Origin: Archivesica marissinica
Taxonomy: Eukaryota > Mollusca > Bivalvia > Venerida > Vesicomyidae
NCBI GenBank assembly: GCA_014843695.1
Contig: CM026401.1
Span: 46,823,477-46,887,476 of the forward strand
Direction of reading: 5' to 3'
Length of the DNA stretch: 64,000 nt
The notes under the pieces were generated by a model, which searched no databases, was not told the origin of the DNA, and saw only the letters and a program-made list of their open reading frames with translations. This document shows, piece by piece, positions 12,401 to 27,400 of this stretch. The position numbers and the translations under genes are program-made. The first letter of the stretch is position 1. The number at the start of each line of letters is the position of its first letter.

Positions 12401-15400
12401 ATAAATAAGAGTTACATTTTTTGAGAACATTGTCAGTATGCTTATCCCAGGATAGTGTGTTGTCAATCATAACTCCGAGTAGTCGTTCAGCAGAACTCGG
12501 ACGTATGACGGTGTTGTTCACTTTCACTTCAAGAGCAGACTCACTGATACTATGAGCTTTTGATTTAGAGGAAATATACATGATTTTGGTCTTAGAAATA
12601 TTGAGAATCATACGATTGTCTAAACACTACTGTTGAACATTTATCAAATCAGTAGATAAAGAAGTAGTAAGAGTGTCAAGAGATTGATCGGAGGCAGATA
12701 TAGTTGTATCGTCAGAAAATATGTCTGCAACTGTGCTGGTAAGAGTCATAGGTAAGTCATTGATGTAAATTATAAAGAGAATGGGACCTAAGACAGACCC
12801 CTGAGGAACACCAGAAACAACAGGTCCAGCATCAGAACGAGCACCAGAAACATTCGTTTGTTGGAACCTGTCAGCTAAGTACGGATATAGATATATGATA
12901 TGGTTTGTATCGAACCCGATTCGATATGGCGACATCGCCTAGTAATTATAAATATAGTCTACATCCGTTATGTCGAATTTCGTCGGACCGAACAAAATGC
13001 TTCGACATAACCGACGTTTGACTTAACGTAATTAGATATAAACGGAGCCAGTTATATGTAAAATGAAACGCGACTTGATCATATTTCCAGATAACCGCAG
13101 AATTTGACATATGTATGTTCAATTAATGTCAAACCCCTTGCGGGGACCTATACATATTTTCCTGGGCAGGCTTAGCCGACCTAAGTGGTTAACCAGTACT
13201 AAGCAATGTGTGTGAGGTGCCTTGCTTAATGACACTACATACATGGCCTGGCCGAGTATCGAACCGGGACCGTTCGATTCCACTGGACCACGGACGCCAC
13301 ACAAATAACCGGACATAACCGATTTGACATTATAACGGCTACAGTCTGTATATCAGCTTTACCACTAGGTCATTGCAGCAACCTCAACCAAAGTTCTGCA
13401 TATAACGTGTGTGTTTTAGGTTTATTTATCGTCGCTACCGGATGTACATATGAGCGACGCCTCCTGAAGAGAATAGTCATTTTATATTGTTGGAGGATAG
13501 TACAATGATACAGACAGAGACCCATTCCAGAATCTTCCCTGATAGTTTTACGCGCACGATGTAAAGCACCGACACGAGACCTCGGTTTAAAGTCCCATCT
13601 GAAAGACTGTTAACTTTATTAGGGTCAGACGGTGGATCGAACCTGCGATCTCTGGAGTTCCTGTCCACCGTGTTAATAAGATGATACATGAACGTATGAA
13701 TAGTAATACTATATGGTTATTATAGTTTGCTCCAAATACTGTAAACATCAGGGGACCGATTAGGGATTTTGTTGAGTGTATATAGGTGAGCAGCAACACT
13801 GTAACATCATTGCGTATATTCTTTTATTCTTTATAATTATGCTAACGAACATTTGGCTTTTAAGTTTAGTTTAAGCTTTATTTATTTTACAAACGATTGC
13901 GAAACAAGTTTTAACAACTTATATTAATCACTATCGTTGGCGCGGGTGAAAGCGTATGTGGTCATTCATGTGGGAGGAAACCGGAGTACCCTGAGAAAAC
14001 CCACCTGTCCGATCTGGCGACCACCGTACCATCTCACATACTTCCCGGTCCGAGGAGAAGCGAGCGCGCTAACCACCGCGCTAATCGGACAGCCTAAACA
14101 GTTGGCTGCATTGAAAGAACTCTTTCTCCCCGCTACATGTACACTACTTTCAACTGATATATTAAACAATAGTTCATCTTACCATTAGAGGGTCAATTAA
14201 CAGCATGGATTCGAACAAGGACATCAGCAATGTGGTCAGCCATTCCTCGGACTTCTGTTTTCCCCACTCCATGCTGTATAGCAGTATGAAGAACGCAGGC
14301 ACCAAAGTTCCAATGAGGACGATCATCCATGCGATGTAAATACACCTGGCAAAATTACTCAATATATTAAAGCGACACTACATCGGTGTAAACGCAAATG
14401 ACTGCAGAATGTAATTTGCTATTATGTGGTATAAATGTTTTCCAAATATTTGCCTAAAAAACTGAGTATTTCAACAAATAAACAAACGTCTTATATGCGG
14501 TTTGTTGATATAACAAAATAATGTAAATAGGGTCGACATTCGTGCGTAATACAACTCGTGTATCCTGAATAACACGAAGTATGGTACATATTTACCGTGA
14601 TATCTAACATGTGTGCCTATACATATTTATTTGTAGACTAATCTTAGTTAAATTATCTCTTATCGAAAGTATCGCGTGTGTAGTATTGACTCCAATAACA
14701 AACAAACGTCATGCGGTGCGGATGACCGTTATATGAAATCCTACGTTCACTTTTGAAAGTTTGTATACCACAACAAAAACACTGTTTATTGACTCAATGT
14801 TAGTGTTCGAATGTATTCAGAAGAATGTGTAGTAGCTATGCATTCATAGGCGAACAAATGCAGTTTATTTGCTTTTTGAAATGTAATGTCGCTTTAATAT
14901 TTCTAACATTATTATTAATCAATATTTTTTGTTCATAATTTCTACATATTTATATACTAGACGACATAGAAAACGCACACTTCGGGTAAGTGTGTTTTTA
15001 CATGAAAACACAATAACTACAGTAAAACCTGTGTTAGTGGTCACCTCCATTTAACAGCCAACCTGTATTAAGCAGCCAGTTTCTAAATTCCCACTATGCT
15101 GTTTTACTACACATTTCACCTCTATTAAGCAGCCACCTGTGCTAAGCAGCCACTTTCCGGGATTCCCTTGGCTGGCTGCTTAAGACAGGTTTCACTGTAT
15201 TTACCAATCAGCACTACAATATATGATTGAATCATTGACAATCCATGTCTCTGGATTTAATAACATTTATTTCCGTAAAATGCTATTTCGTTTAACTCTT
15301 TCACCGCTAATGTCGCATAAAAGCGACTTTGTAAAAAAGTAGAAAACCCGATTAGACAAAACAGAACATGCCGTCTGATCAGGCTATATGCTGATTGCTC

Positions 15401-18400
15401 TTCAGATAGTGGAGCTGAAGCACTGTCCGAATAGCAAACAACATAGATCCTGATCAGACGCGGCGTTACGCCGCGGCTGATCTGGATCTATGTTGTTTGC
15501 ACATCCTCTGAATTTATTCGGCGCTGAAATTCATACTTATCTAATCGCATTTATTTTACAAAACCTAATATTACCTTATCTGAACTTACCTTACACATCT
15601 TACATTTTATTTTACCGACCCTAATAATTTATTACCTTATCTTAACTTACCCAATATTACATTATCTTACCTAATTTACATTACCTTATTTTACCTTGCC
15701 TTATAGTACCATAATATGTTACCTTGCATTAGTTTTAACTTTCAGCGCCGAATGAATTCAGAGCATGTGCAAACAACACAGACCCAGATCAGCCGCGGCA
15801 TAATGCCGCGTCTAAGCTCCACTATCTGAAGATAAATCAGCATATTGCATGATCAGACGGCACGTTCTGTTCTGTCTGATCGGGTTCTCTGCATGTTTGC
15901 AAAGTCGCTTTTATGAGACATTGGTGGTGAAAGAGTTAAGGATCAGTTAACTAGTGAATATAGCTTGAATAACAATATGCATTGTTGGTGTTGATTCTGT
16001 GTTTCTTTTTAACCCTTTCCTGCATAGAGATTTAGGTTAATATACTATTATATCTCCATACAAACGACAGCCATTTAACCCTTTCCTGCATAGAGATTTA
16101 GGTTAATATACTATTATATCTGCATACAAACGACAGGCATTTAACCCTTTCCTGCATAGAGATTTAGGTTAATATACTATTATATCTGCATACAAACGAC
16201 AGCCATTTAACTCTTTCCTGCATAGAGATTTAGGTTAATATACTATTATATCTCCATACAAACGACAGCCATTTAACCCTTTCCTGCATAGAGATTTAGG
16301 TTAATATACTATTATATCTGCATACAAACGACAGCCATTTAACCCTTTCCTGCATAGAGATTTAGGTTAATATACTATTATATCTGCATACAAACGACAG
16401 CCATTTAGCTATCATGCAGTGGATAAGTAGTCGCCATATCTATCCCACCTCCATATATATTACTGGGACTACATGAGATTCTGGCCTTTATTATAAGCAT
16501 TGATTTGGCTACTACATTGTCAATGTATGTCGTATTGGTAATGGCGTCAAGAGGTGCTTCTATGAGGGAAATGGTTTATGATCATTGGTTTGGCTGCTAC
16601 ATTGTCAATGTATGTCGTATTGGTAATGGCGTCAAGAGGTGCTTCTATGAGGGAAAGGGTTTATGAACATTGGTTTGGCTGCTACATTGTCAATGTATGT
16701 CGTATTGGTAATGGCGTCAAGAGGTGCTTCTATGAGGGAAAGGGTTTATGAACATTGGTTTGGCTGCTACATTGTCAATGTATGTCGTATTGGTAATGGC
16801 GTCAAGAGGTGCTTCTATGAGGGAAAGGGTTTATGAACATTGGTTTGGCTGCTACATTGTCAATGTATGTCGTATTGGTAATGGCGTCAAGAGGTGCTTC
16901 TATGCGGGAAAGGGTTAATTATCGTAGTATTTACCAATGCGGAAGGTTGAAGCCACTGTTGAAGTCTGGTACATCTGGAGAGATAACATTGGCTCTCAAT
17001 GCTTCCTCATACTCGCTCTCGCCTCTTATACAATGGCTCTTAAAGACGTTGCAACACACGCACCTACTAATGCAGCGATTACAACATGCACTCCTTGGCA
17101 CGTCTGTTCGACGCTTGGTCCGTTTGAAGAGGAATATAAGCAGCATGGTTGGAGGAGCCGTTAACAGGGCGCATATGAAGGAAACATATATCTGTGGTAT
17201 GAAATGTTTATTATTTAGTAAATATCTTGATATGTAATATTTGACTAACAAACGGAACATAATTTAACTCTTTCAGCGCCGAATAAATTCAGAGGATGTG
17301 CAAACAACATAGATCCAGATCAGCCGCGGCGTAACGCCGCGTCTGATCAGGATCTATGTTGTTTGCTATTCGGACATGTGCTTCAGCTCCACTGTCTGAA
17401 GAGCAATCAGCATATAGCCTGATCAGACGGCATGTTCTGTTCTGTCTGATCGGGTTCTCTACTTTTTTTACAAAGTCGCTTTTATGCGACATTGGCGGTG
17501 AAAGAGTTAAAGAACATACATAACTATGCTGACGTGTATCTGGTTTTCTTGTTAATTAATTGATTGAAGATCCCGTTTCATATGGTATTTGTAACCATGT
17601 TTTATTGTTTTTTTGTTTTGTTTTTAAACTTTATTTATTTTACAACGATTGTGAAGCAAGTTTTAACAACTTATATTAACCACTCTCGTTGGCGCGGATG
17701 AAAGCGTATATGTGGTCATTCGTGTGGGAGGAAACCGGAATACCCGGAGCAAACCACCTGTTCGATATGGCGACCACCGTGACATCTCATATACGATTAT
17801 CGGAACACGGGTTGCATTGGTGAGAAGCGAGCGCGCTAACCACTGCGCTAAATCGGACAGCCATTTTTATGGAAAGGGTTGCCTTGATCCTAGCTGTGCA
17901 AAAGCCATGTAGGAAAGCGGTAACCAATCAAGATGCATTCGTGGCCTAGTGGTTAAGACATCCGCCTACGGAGCGGAAGGTCGAAAGTTCGAACCTTGCC
18001 AGGGATTCGTTCTGATATGGCCGGTTGGTGTCTTTATGGAAATGGTAGTCTTTATCCTAGTTGTGCGAAAGGTTGTAACAAAGCCACGTAGGAAAATGGT
18101 AACCATACAAGACGTATCATTGGCCTAGTAAGACACCCGCCTACGGAGCCGAACGTCGAAGGTTCGAACCTTGTCAGGGGTTCATTTTAATATCGCCGGT
18201 TGGTGAGCCACCAGTTAGTTAACTCTTTACACGATAGAAAATACCAGTCAAATATATCGTAACATTGCATTATCCTCCAAATATGGCGTAACATTGCATT
18301 ATCCTCCAAATATGTCGTAACATTGCATTATCCTCCAAATATCTTAAATCACCAATCTGTTCAGGTGGCGTCTCTCATACGGGCAACCGGTAGCGACGAT

Positions 18401-21400
18401 AAATAAACGTAAAGCACACACACAAGCAGTCATTAGTGGTAGAGTGGCAAACCGCTCAGCAAAAGTGGCTAAACTAGGGCTGTACATAGTAGGGGAGGTT
18501 ATTCCAAAGACGTAGTATTCGGGGGTGGAGGTGGAATAATTGATATGGTACTGGGCACAGGACTGTAGAAATAAGTAATTCATGGTTCCTTGCAGATGTT
18601 AGATGGTTGTAGTCGACGCATACCAAGTTATTTATGACAAAAACATGCAGCCATTACCTGACGAGCACTAAAGCGTAACGGCCCAATTTGAATCAACGCT
18701 GGAGATTGGTAATCCGGCTCGGGGTTAAAATACATGGCATTGGATACCATGGTTATCATTATGTACACAAGAGCACACGAAGCCCTTTGTACACGGGTAA
18801 ATGAACTCTGATGTGGCCGGTAGAGCACAGATAACCACATGTGACTCTCAGAAAGTCGGTCTCTCGTATGGTTGAAGAACCGCGACTGGAACTGCAATGG
18901 TTTATCGCTGCGATTGGATGACACACGTGCCGCTACTCCAGTATCTACCGACAACCAACGCTCAACAACAAATGAATGCCTGTAATAATATAGCTTAGTT
19001 TATACAAATTTAGTTTAGCTCGATTGCGAAACAAGTTATTTCAACTTATATTAATCACTCTCGAGACCACATTCCTGGTGGAATCCATTGCCAGGAAGGA
19101 GAGAGAAGAGGCATGCGATAATTGCAATAATATAGTAAAGTATATCTTAATGTAGACAACTATATAATTATAACCGCTGTTTTGGTAAATGACACAGTGA
19201 TAACAAAAACAAGTCTAATTGTTGCTATGGTGAAACGTTATTTTTAAAATGATAGTTTTGGTGGGGAAGGGGGTTTAGATGAATGTTTCCTGGTAAGATA
19301 CGCTGCGCCCAATTATTTAATATTTACATTGTTATTGCATTTCATTCGATGAACGCATATGAGGGTTCTCAACTAATGATATTCAGCTGACATGCGCAAT
19401 CGAAGTTACGGGCATGCGCAGTCGCAGTGATAGGCAACGTTCCTCACGAGAAAAGGCGTGTCTTTAAGCTGTTTCAAGGTTCGGGCACACGGTAAATTTA
19501 AATGCAAAGTGTGCTATATATGCGTGTCATTGAAACGAATAATTAATGTAAATATAAGTAATGAATCGCCGGTTAATAATTTCCATCGGTGTATGAACTA
19601 CATTGGCGAGTTTAAAATTAGCCTGGGTGCCTTCAGCCTCCACACACTTTAAACACGCCCGATGTAGTTCATACCCCGATGGAAACAATTAACCCGCGAT
19701 TCATTCCTTAATTGTATTTGGAGAGACGCTTTCACTATGTCAACAACTAAACAATATACATATGAAATGAAGGGTATTGAACACAGCATACACATCAACG
19801 TGACCCTACAAGCATCATCTGACTATCATGAAAGGTAAAGTCAATGGTCCCATCACTACCTACTATGATTTCCTCCGAAACCACATTATGTATACCACTG
19901 TAACCTATCATCTAAGTCATGCCATTGACAAAACAAAAATACTCGCTTCTCTGTCGACCCCAAGCAGTACAACTGCAACCTAGCATCATTGGATGGTAAC
20001 GGGTTCGAGCGCCGCTCAGTGTAACATAGCATCACTGTATGGTCACGGGTTCGAGCGCCGCTCAGTGTAGCATAGCATCACTGTATGGTCACGGGTTCGA
20101 GCGCCGCTCAGTGTAACATAGCATCACTGGATGGTCACGGGTTCGAGCGCCGCTCAGTGTAGCATAGCATCACTGGATGGTCACGGGTTCGAGCGCCGCT
20201 CAGTGTAACATAGCATCACTGTATGGTCACGGGTTCGAGCGCCGCTCAGGCCGTGTCTCATTTATATGAAAAGTACGGCAGTTTCTTATGGAGGTTGGTG
20301 CATCAAATAATGGAAATGTTAATTCTATACGATATAGTGTTTCTTTAAAGATTAGATTGATTTGATTATTAACATCAAAAATACTGCAATCAACCAACGA
20401 CGCACTGTACTATTTAACAAGAAGCGCACAACTACATGTGTACAGTCCGCCTCCGTGGTCGAGTGGTTAAGGTCACTGACCACTGTAACCTATCATCATT
20501 GATCGTCACGGGTTCGAGCCCCGCTCAGACCGTGTCTCTTTATATGAAAACGTTGGTAGTTTATTACGGCAGTTGGTGCACGATGTGCTGGTCAACCACT
20601 GTAGCCTGCCTAAGAAAGGTGTTGTTATGTAAACTGCCCGTCGCTCGATCAAATGGGCAACCTGGTAGCGACGTTAAATAAAAAAATATACACGTGTATA
20701 TACACTTACGTTTTGCGCCGATTGACATCGTATACATCTACTTGATTGAGATACCACGACGCGTAGTCACCCTCCCCACTGTTGTCATGCCAGATATGGA
20801 TGTTCTGTAAGTCTCCAAGATCGGACTCCGTTGCCATAAGAAATGTTAACACGCTTCCTGTACCGAATTCCTTTAGAAAATACATTTACTGTAAACATCC
20901 TAGAGGACATAGAAAACTCACACTTCCGATACTATTATTATTATTATACCAGATTTCTTGAGCGCCCTTTTCATGTAAAAATACACGTTCAAGGGCGCTA
21001 ATACGTGTGTGTTTTACATGAAAAACAATAGCTATATAAATACATAGTTTTAAACATTTTGGAATATTTTTAGTTGTTCAGTTTGTGTTTTGTAATAAAG
21101 ATGTGATATATCTTTGATGGAATCCTTCGTATTTCGTTTTCATGTAATAATAATCATATAATGTAGGTATGCGTTTTCTATGTCCTCTAGTATATGTAAT
21201 AATAATCATATAATGTAGGTGTGCGTTTTCTATGTCCTCTAGTATATGTAATAATAATCATATAATGTAGGTGTGCGTTTTCTATGTCCTCTAGTATATG
21301 CAATAATAATCATATAATGTAGGTGTGCGTTTTCTATGTCCTCTAGTATATAATGTAGGTATGCGTTTCTATGTCCTCTAGTATATGTAATAATAATCAT

Positions 21401-24400
21401 ATAATGTAGGTATGCGTTTTATATGTTCCATGGCTAAATGTTATACCTAGACGGTTCTAACGTCGACTTCCATGTAATACTTAAATAGTCTTGGGTTAAT
21501 ACCACTAAATCTTGTAAGGAAGACCACAATAACATATACCTCATACTATTCACCCGGAGACAGGGCTCGTTGTGGTGATTTCAACGCAAATACAAATTTA
21601 TGTTCACTCGATTGCGAAACAAGTTCTTACAACTTATATTATTCACTCTCGAGACGCCATTCGTGGTGGAATCCATCGCCACGAGGGAGAGAGAAGAGGC
21701 AATGTGGTAGTTCAATACACTGCCCAAGGACACACTCGTAACGGCTACAGCTAGGCGTGAACACCGGGCTTTAAGTTTATACAAATTTATTTTCGCTCGA
21801 TTACGAAACAAGTTCTTACAATTGATATTAATCACTCGCGAGACCGCATTCCTGATCGAATCGATCGCCACGAGGGAGAGAGAAGAGGCAATGTGGTATT
21901 TAAATGCTTTGTCTAAGGGCACAATCGTGACAGCTCCAGCTCGGTTCGAACTCCATGCATTTCGCATCTGAAGCGAATGCGCTATCACGATTTGTGTTCT
22001 ATTTGGGTCCGACTGTCCGACTATCGCAGTGGTTAGCAATCTAGATTCTCACCAATGCAACCCGGGTTCTATCCCTGGAATGTGTGGTATGTGAGATTAC
22101 TATTACTATTCTCCCACACCTCTGACAAACATAATAATACGCTTTCATCTGTGCCAACGAGAGTGATTAATATAAGCTGTTAAAGCTTGTGTTACAATCG
22201 GTGTAAAATAAATAAAGTGTATACTTTTATTTGAGTCAATATGTTTTAAGCCCCTAAGTCACCAGTACCTCTCTGACACCATCAAACAATTCTCGTGGTC
22301 CTGTATCCTCGTATTCCCCCATCAGCACAAAGGCAACTCGAGACCGAGTACAAGCGTCACGTCTCATTCCCGTCAGTACCTTGATGATATAGTATTCTCT
22401 GTCCACTATTAAGTTGTCACGAAGTGGCGTAATGCCCCACTGAAATAGCAGTCACGTGAATAACACATGCATGGTAGGTGATCGATAGGTCATTCATTGC
22501 ATCATCGATGACCTATCACTGTTCTCATCGTGAAATAATGTGTGATTGGTAGGGGTGTATATCACAGTGTACATGTATGTGAGAGGCCGACGAGATCTGT
22601 AGTCCAGTGATAACACGCTGGACTGGTAATCCAGGGATCGCAGGTTCGATCCCCCGTCTCAGTATATACAAATATTTCAGATGGGACATTAAACCGAGGT
22701 CTCGTGTCGGTGTTTTACACCGTGTACGTAAAAGAACCAGAGGAGATTCTGGAATTGGTCTATGTCTGTATCATTGCACTATCCTCCAACAATCTAAAAT
22801 GACTAATCTCTTCAGGAGGCGTCGCACATATGGGCAACGGTAGCGACGATAAATAAACGTAAAACACACAGTGTACAGGTATGTGAGAGGTGAAGATGTT
22901 AGGGTCTCTAACTTAAAATCACTTGCCCATTCACCGCTAGTGTGTCGAATTGTTTCATGTGCGGAAGCTGTAGGTCTGTGTTTCTATCCGTGTGTTCGTA
23001 CGTGCCTGCAATATTGCTATGAGGGGTGTCCGGGGTCTTCCTCCACCAGTAATAGCTGGAGAGTCGCCATATGATCTAATCTGTTGTTCTGACTTAAACC
23101 TCAAATACAAGCAAGCAGACAGGTCTGCGGGAGCATTGCATAATGAATTGTTATAGATGGACCTGTAGTCCAGTAGTTAACACGTTGGACTGGTAATCCA
23201 GGTAACGCAGGTTCGATCCCCCGCCTGACCCTAATAAAATTAACAGTCTTTCAACTGGGACTTTAAAACCGAGGTCTCGTGTCGGTGCTCTACACCGTGC
23301 ACGTAAAAGAACAAGAGGAGACTCTGGAATGGGTCTCTCTCTGTATCATTGCACAATCCTTCAAAAATCTAAAATGACTAATCTCTTCAGGAGGCATCGC
23401 TCATATGGGCAACCGGTAGCGACGATAAATAAACGTAAAGCACACACAAATGTAGCACAACCCACTTGGTTGTTTTCGATTAAGTTGTTTAATGATATGA
23501 AACTAATCTCGACAACACATTGTCCAAACTGCTCTCCATGTATTTAATAGCACGTATGCTTGTAATGTAATGAATGAAAAACATATTATAATATATTAGA
23601 TAAAACAACATTTTAATGACCTGGATGCGTTAAAATAAATAGAGCAAGAAACCTTCAATAGATCCATTCTGTCCCGTCCAGCAAGGTAGATGACCGCAAT
23701 GACATAGATGAGAAAAATAGCACAGAATGTGCCCATGACAGCAGCTTGGCTCAGCGGAGAGAACTTCAAGAATACGGTTGAAAAATCAATGGAGTTTGGT
23801 GCAATAAAGAAAGAATTGGAAAACACCATGTCTGTGATATCATAACAGTGACATGATATCTTGTTCTCCCGTGACTTCCACTCAAGCTGAAAGGAGGAAA
23901 GTCTTACAATTACCATGAATAAAAGTATTAACTAAAATATAAAAATTGATAAAATCACTCCTAGTACTAGCCGTTTGTAATACACTAGCAAGAGACGGTT
24001 CTGTATTCCAGTGGTAACACACTGGACTGGCAATCCAGGGATCGCAGGTTCGGCCGCCGTCTGACCGTAATAAAATTAACAGTTTTTCAGATGGGGACAT
24101 TAAACCGAGGTCTAGTGCCGGTGCTGTACATCGTGCACGTAAAAGAACCAGATGAGTCTCTGGAATGGGTCTCTGTCTGTATCATTGCACTATCCTCCAA
24201 TTATCTAAAATGACAAATCTCTTCAGGAGGCGTCGCTCAAATTGGGCAACCGGTGTAGACGATAAATAAATGTAAAACACACACATAAACTAGCATAGGA
24301 AATATCCGTTAATACATAAGGTCATTTCAAATACAAACTCTTAAATTCGCTGCACTGCACCCCTTTGAGAAACACATTTTCTTACATTTATTAAATCCAA

Positions 24401-27400
24401 TCACACCGACATCGCATGTACTGTACCCACCTCACATGTACCGTACCCACCTCACATGTACCGTACTCAACCCCCATGTACCGTACCCACCTCCCATGTA
24501 CCGTACTCACCTCCCATGTACCGTACCCACCTCCCATGTACCGTACTCACCTCACATGTACTGTACCCACCTCACATGTACCGTACTCACCTCACATGTA
24601 CCGTACCCACCTCCCATGTACCGTACTCACCTCACATGAACCGTACTCACCTCACATGTACCATACTCACCTCACATGTACCGTACTCACATCCCATGTA
24701 CCGTACCCACCTCCCATGTACCGTACCCACCTCCCATGTACCGTACTCACCTCCCATGTACCGTACCCACCTCCCATGTACCGTACTCACCTCCCATGTA
24801 CCGTACTCACCTCACCTCACATGTACCGTACCCACCTCCCATGTACCGTACTCACCTCACCTCACATGTACCGTACTCACCTCACATGTACCGTACTCAC
24901 CTCACCTCACATGTACCGTACTCACCTCACCTCACATGTACCGTACTCACCTCACATGTACCGTACTCACCTCACCTCACATGTACCGTACTCACCTCAC
25001 CTCACATGTACTGTACTCACCTCACATGTACAGTACTCACCTCACATGTACCGTACTCACCTCACCTCACATGTACCGTACCCACCTCCCATGTACAGTA
25101 CTCACCTCCCATGTACAGTACTCACCTCCCATGTACCGTACCCACCTCACACGTACCATACTCACCTCCCATGTACCGTACCCAGCTCACACGTACCATA
25201 CTCACCTCCCATGTATCGTACCCACCTCACATGTACCATACCCACCTCACATGTACCGTACTCACCTCACATGTACCGTACTCACCTCACATGTACCGTA
25301 CTCACCTCACATGTACCGTACTCACCTCACATGTACCGTACTCACCTCACATGTACCGTACCCACCTCACATGTACCGTACCCAACTCACATGTACCGTA
25401 CCACCTCACATTTACCGTACCCACCTCCCATGTACCGTACCACCTCACATGTACCGTACTCACCTCACATGTACCGTACTCACCTCACATGTACCGTACT
25501 CACCTCACATGTACCGTACTCACCTCACATGTACCGTACTCACCTCACATGTACCGTACCCACCTCACATGTACCGTACCCAACTCACATGTACCGTACT
25601 CACCTCACATGTACCGTACCCACCTCACATGTACCGTACTCACCTCACATGTACCGTACCACCTCACATGTACCGTACTCACCTCACATGTACCGTACCC
25701 ACCTCCCATATACCGTACTCACCTCCCATGTACCGTACTCACCTCACATGTACCGTACTCACCTCACATGTACCGTACTCACCTCACATGTACCGTACCC
25801 ACCTCCCATATACCGTACTCACCTCCCATGTACCGTACTCACCTCACATGTACCGTACTCACCTCACATGTACCGTACTCACCTCACATGTACCGTACTC
25901 ACCTCCCATGTACCATACCCACCTCCCATGTACCGTACCCACCTCACATTTCCGTACTCACCTCCCATGTACCGTACTCACCTCCCATGTACCGTACTCA
26001 CCTCACATATACCGTACCCACCTCCCATGTACCGTACCCACCTCACCTCCCATGTACCGTACCCACCTCACCTCACATGTACTGTACTCACCTCACATGT
26101 ACCGTACTCACCCCACATGTACCGTACTCACCTCACATGTACCGTACTCACCTCACATGTACCGTACTCACCTCACATGTACCATACCCACCTCACATGT
26201 ACCGTACTCACCTCACATGTACTTTACTCACCTCACATGTACCGTACTCACCTCACATGTACCATACCCACCTCACATGTACCTTACCCACCTCGCATGT
26301 ACAGTAACCACCTCACATGTACTATACCCACCTCACATGTACCGTACCCACCTCCCATGTACCGTACTCACCTCACATGTACCGTACCCACCTCACATGT
26401 ACCGTACCCACCTCACATGTACCGTACTCACCTCACATGTACCGTACTCACCTCCCATGTACCGTACTCACCTCACCTCACATGTACCGTACCCACCTCC
26501 CATGTACCGTACTCACCTCACATGTACCGTACTCACCTCCCATGTACCGTACTCACCTCCCATGTACCGTACTCACCTCACATGTACCGTATCACCTCAC
26601 ATGTACCGTACTCACCTCACATATACCTTACCCACCTCCCATGTACCGTATCACCTCACATGTACAGTACCCACCTCACATGTACCGTACCCACCTCACA
26701 TGTACCGTACTCACCTCACATGTATCGTACCCACCTCACATGTACCGTACTCACCTCACCTCCCATGTACCGTACTCACCTCACATGTACCGTACCCACC
26801 TCACATGTACCGTACTCCCTCCCATGTACCATACCCACCTCCCATGTACCGTACTCACCTCACATGTACCGTACTCACCTCACATGTACCGTACCCACCT
26901 CACATGTACCATACCTACCTCACATGTACAGTACCCACCTCACATGTACCATACTCAACTCACATGTACCGTACCCACCTCACATGTACAGTACCCACCT
27001 CACATGTACCGTACTCACCTCACATGTACCGTACTCACCTCACCTCACATGTACCGTACCCACCTCCCATGTACCGTACTCATCTCCCATGTACCGTACT
27101 CACCTCACCTCACATGTACCGTACCCATTTCCCATGTACCGTACTCATCTCCCATGTACCGTACTCACATCACATGTACCGTACTCACCTCCAATGTACN
27201 NNNNNNNNNNNNNNNNNNNNNNNNNNNNNNNNNNNNNNNNNNNNNNNNNNNNNNNNNNNNNNNNNNNNNNNNNNNNNNNNNNNNNNNNNNNNNNNNNNNN
27301 NNNNNNNNNNNNNNNNNNNNNNNNNNNNNNNNNNNNNNNNNNNNNNNNNNNNNNNNNNNNNNNNNNNNNNNNNNNNNNNNNNNNNNNNNNNNNNNNNNNN

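Noticed and set aside
20710..20857. E17 starting at the nearer AG (20858)
   Set aside because: That start needs phase 1, while E16 leaves in phase 0. The acceptor at 20871 keeps frame and adds the conserved EFGTG stretch.
22600..22665. Possible tRNA-Thr (GGT) gene
   Set aside because: The tRNA-like head is good, but it is joined to the same SINE-C body and tail as many other copies and lacks a Pol III terminator right after the head.
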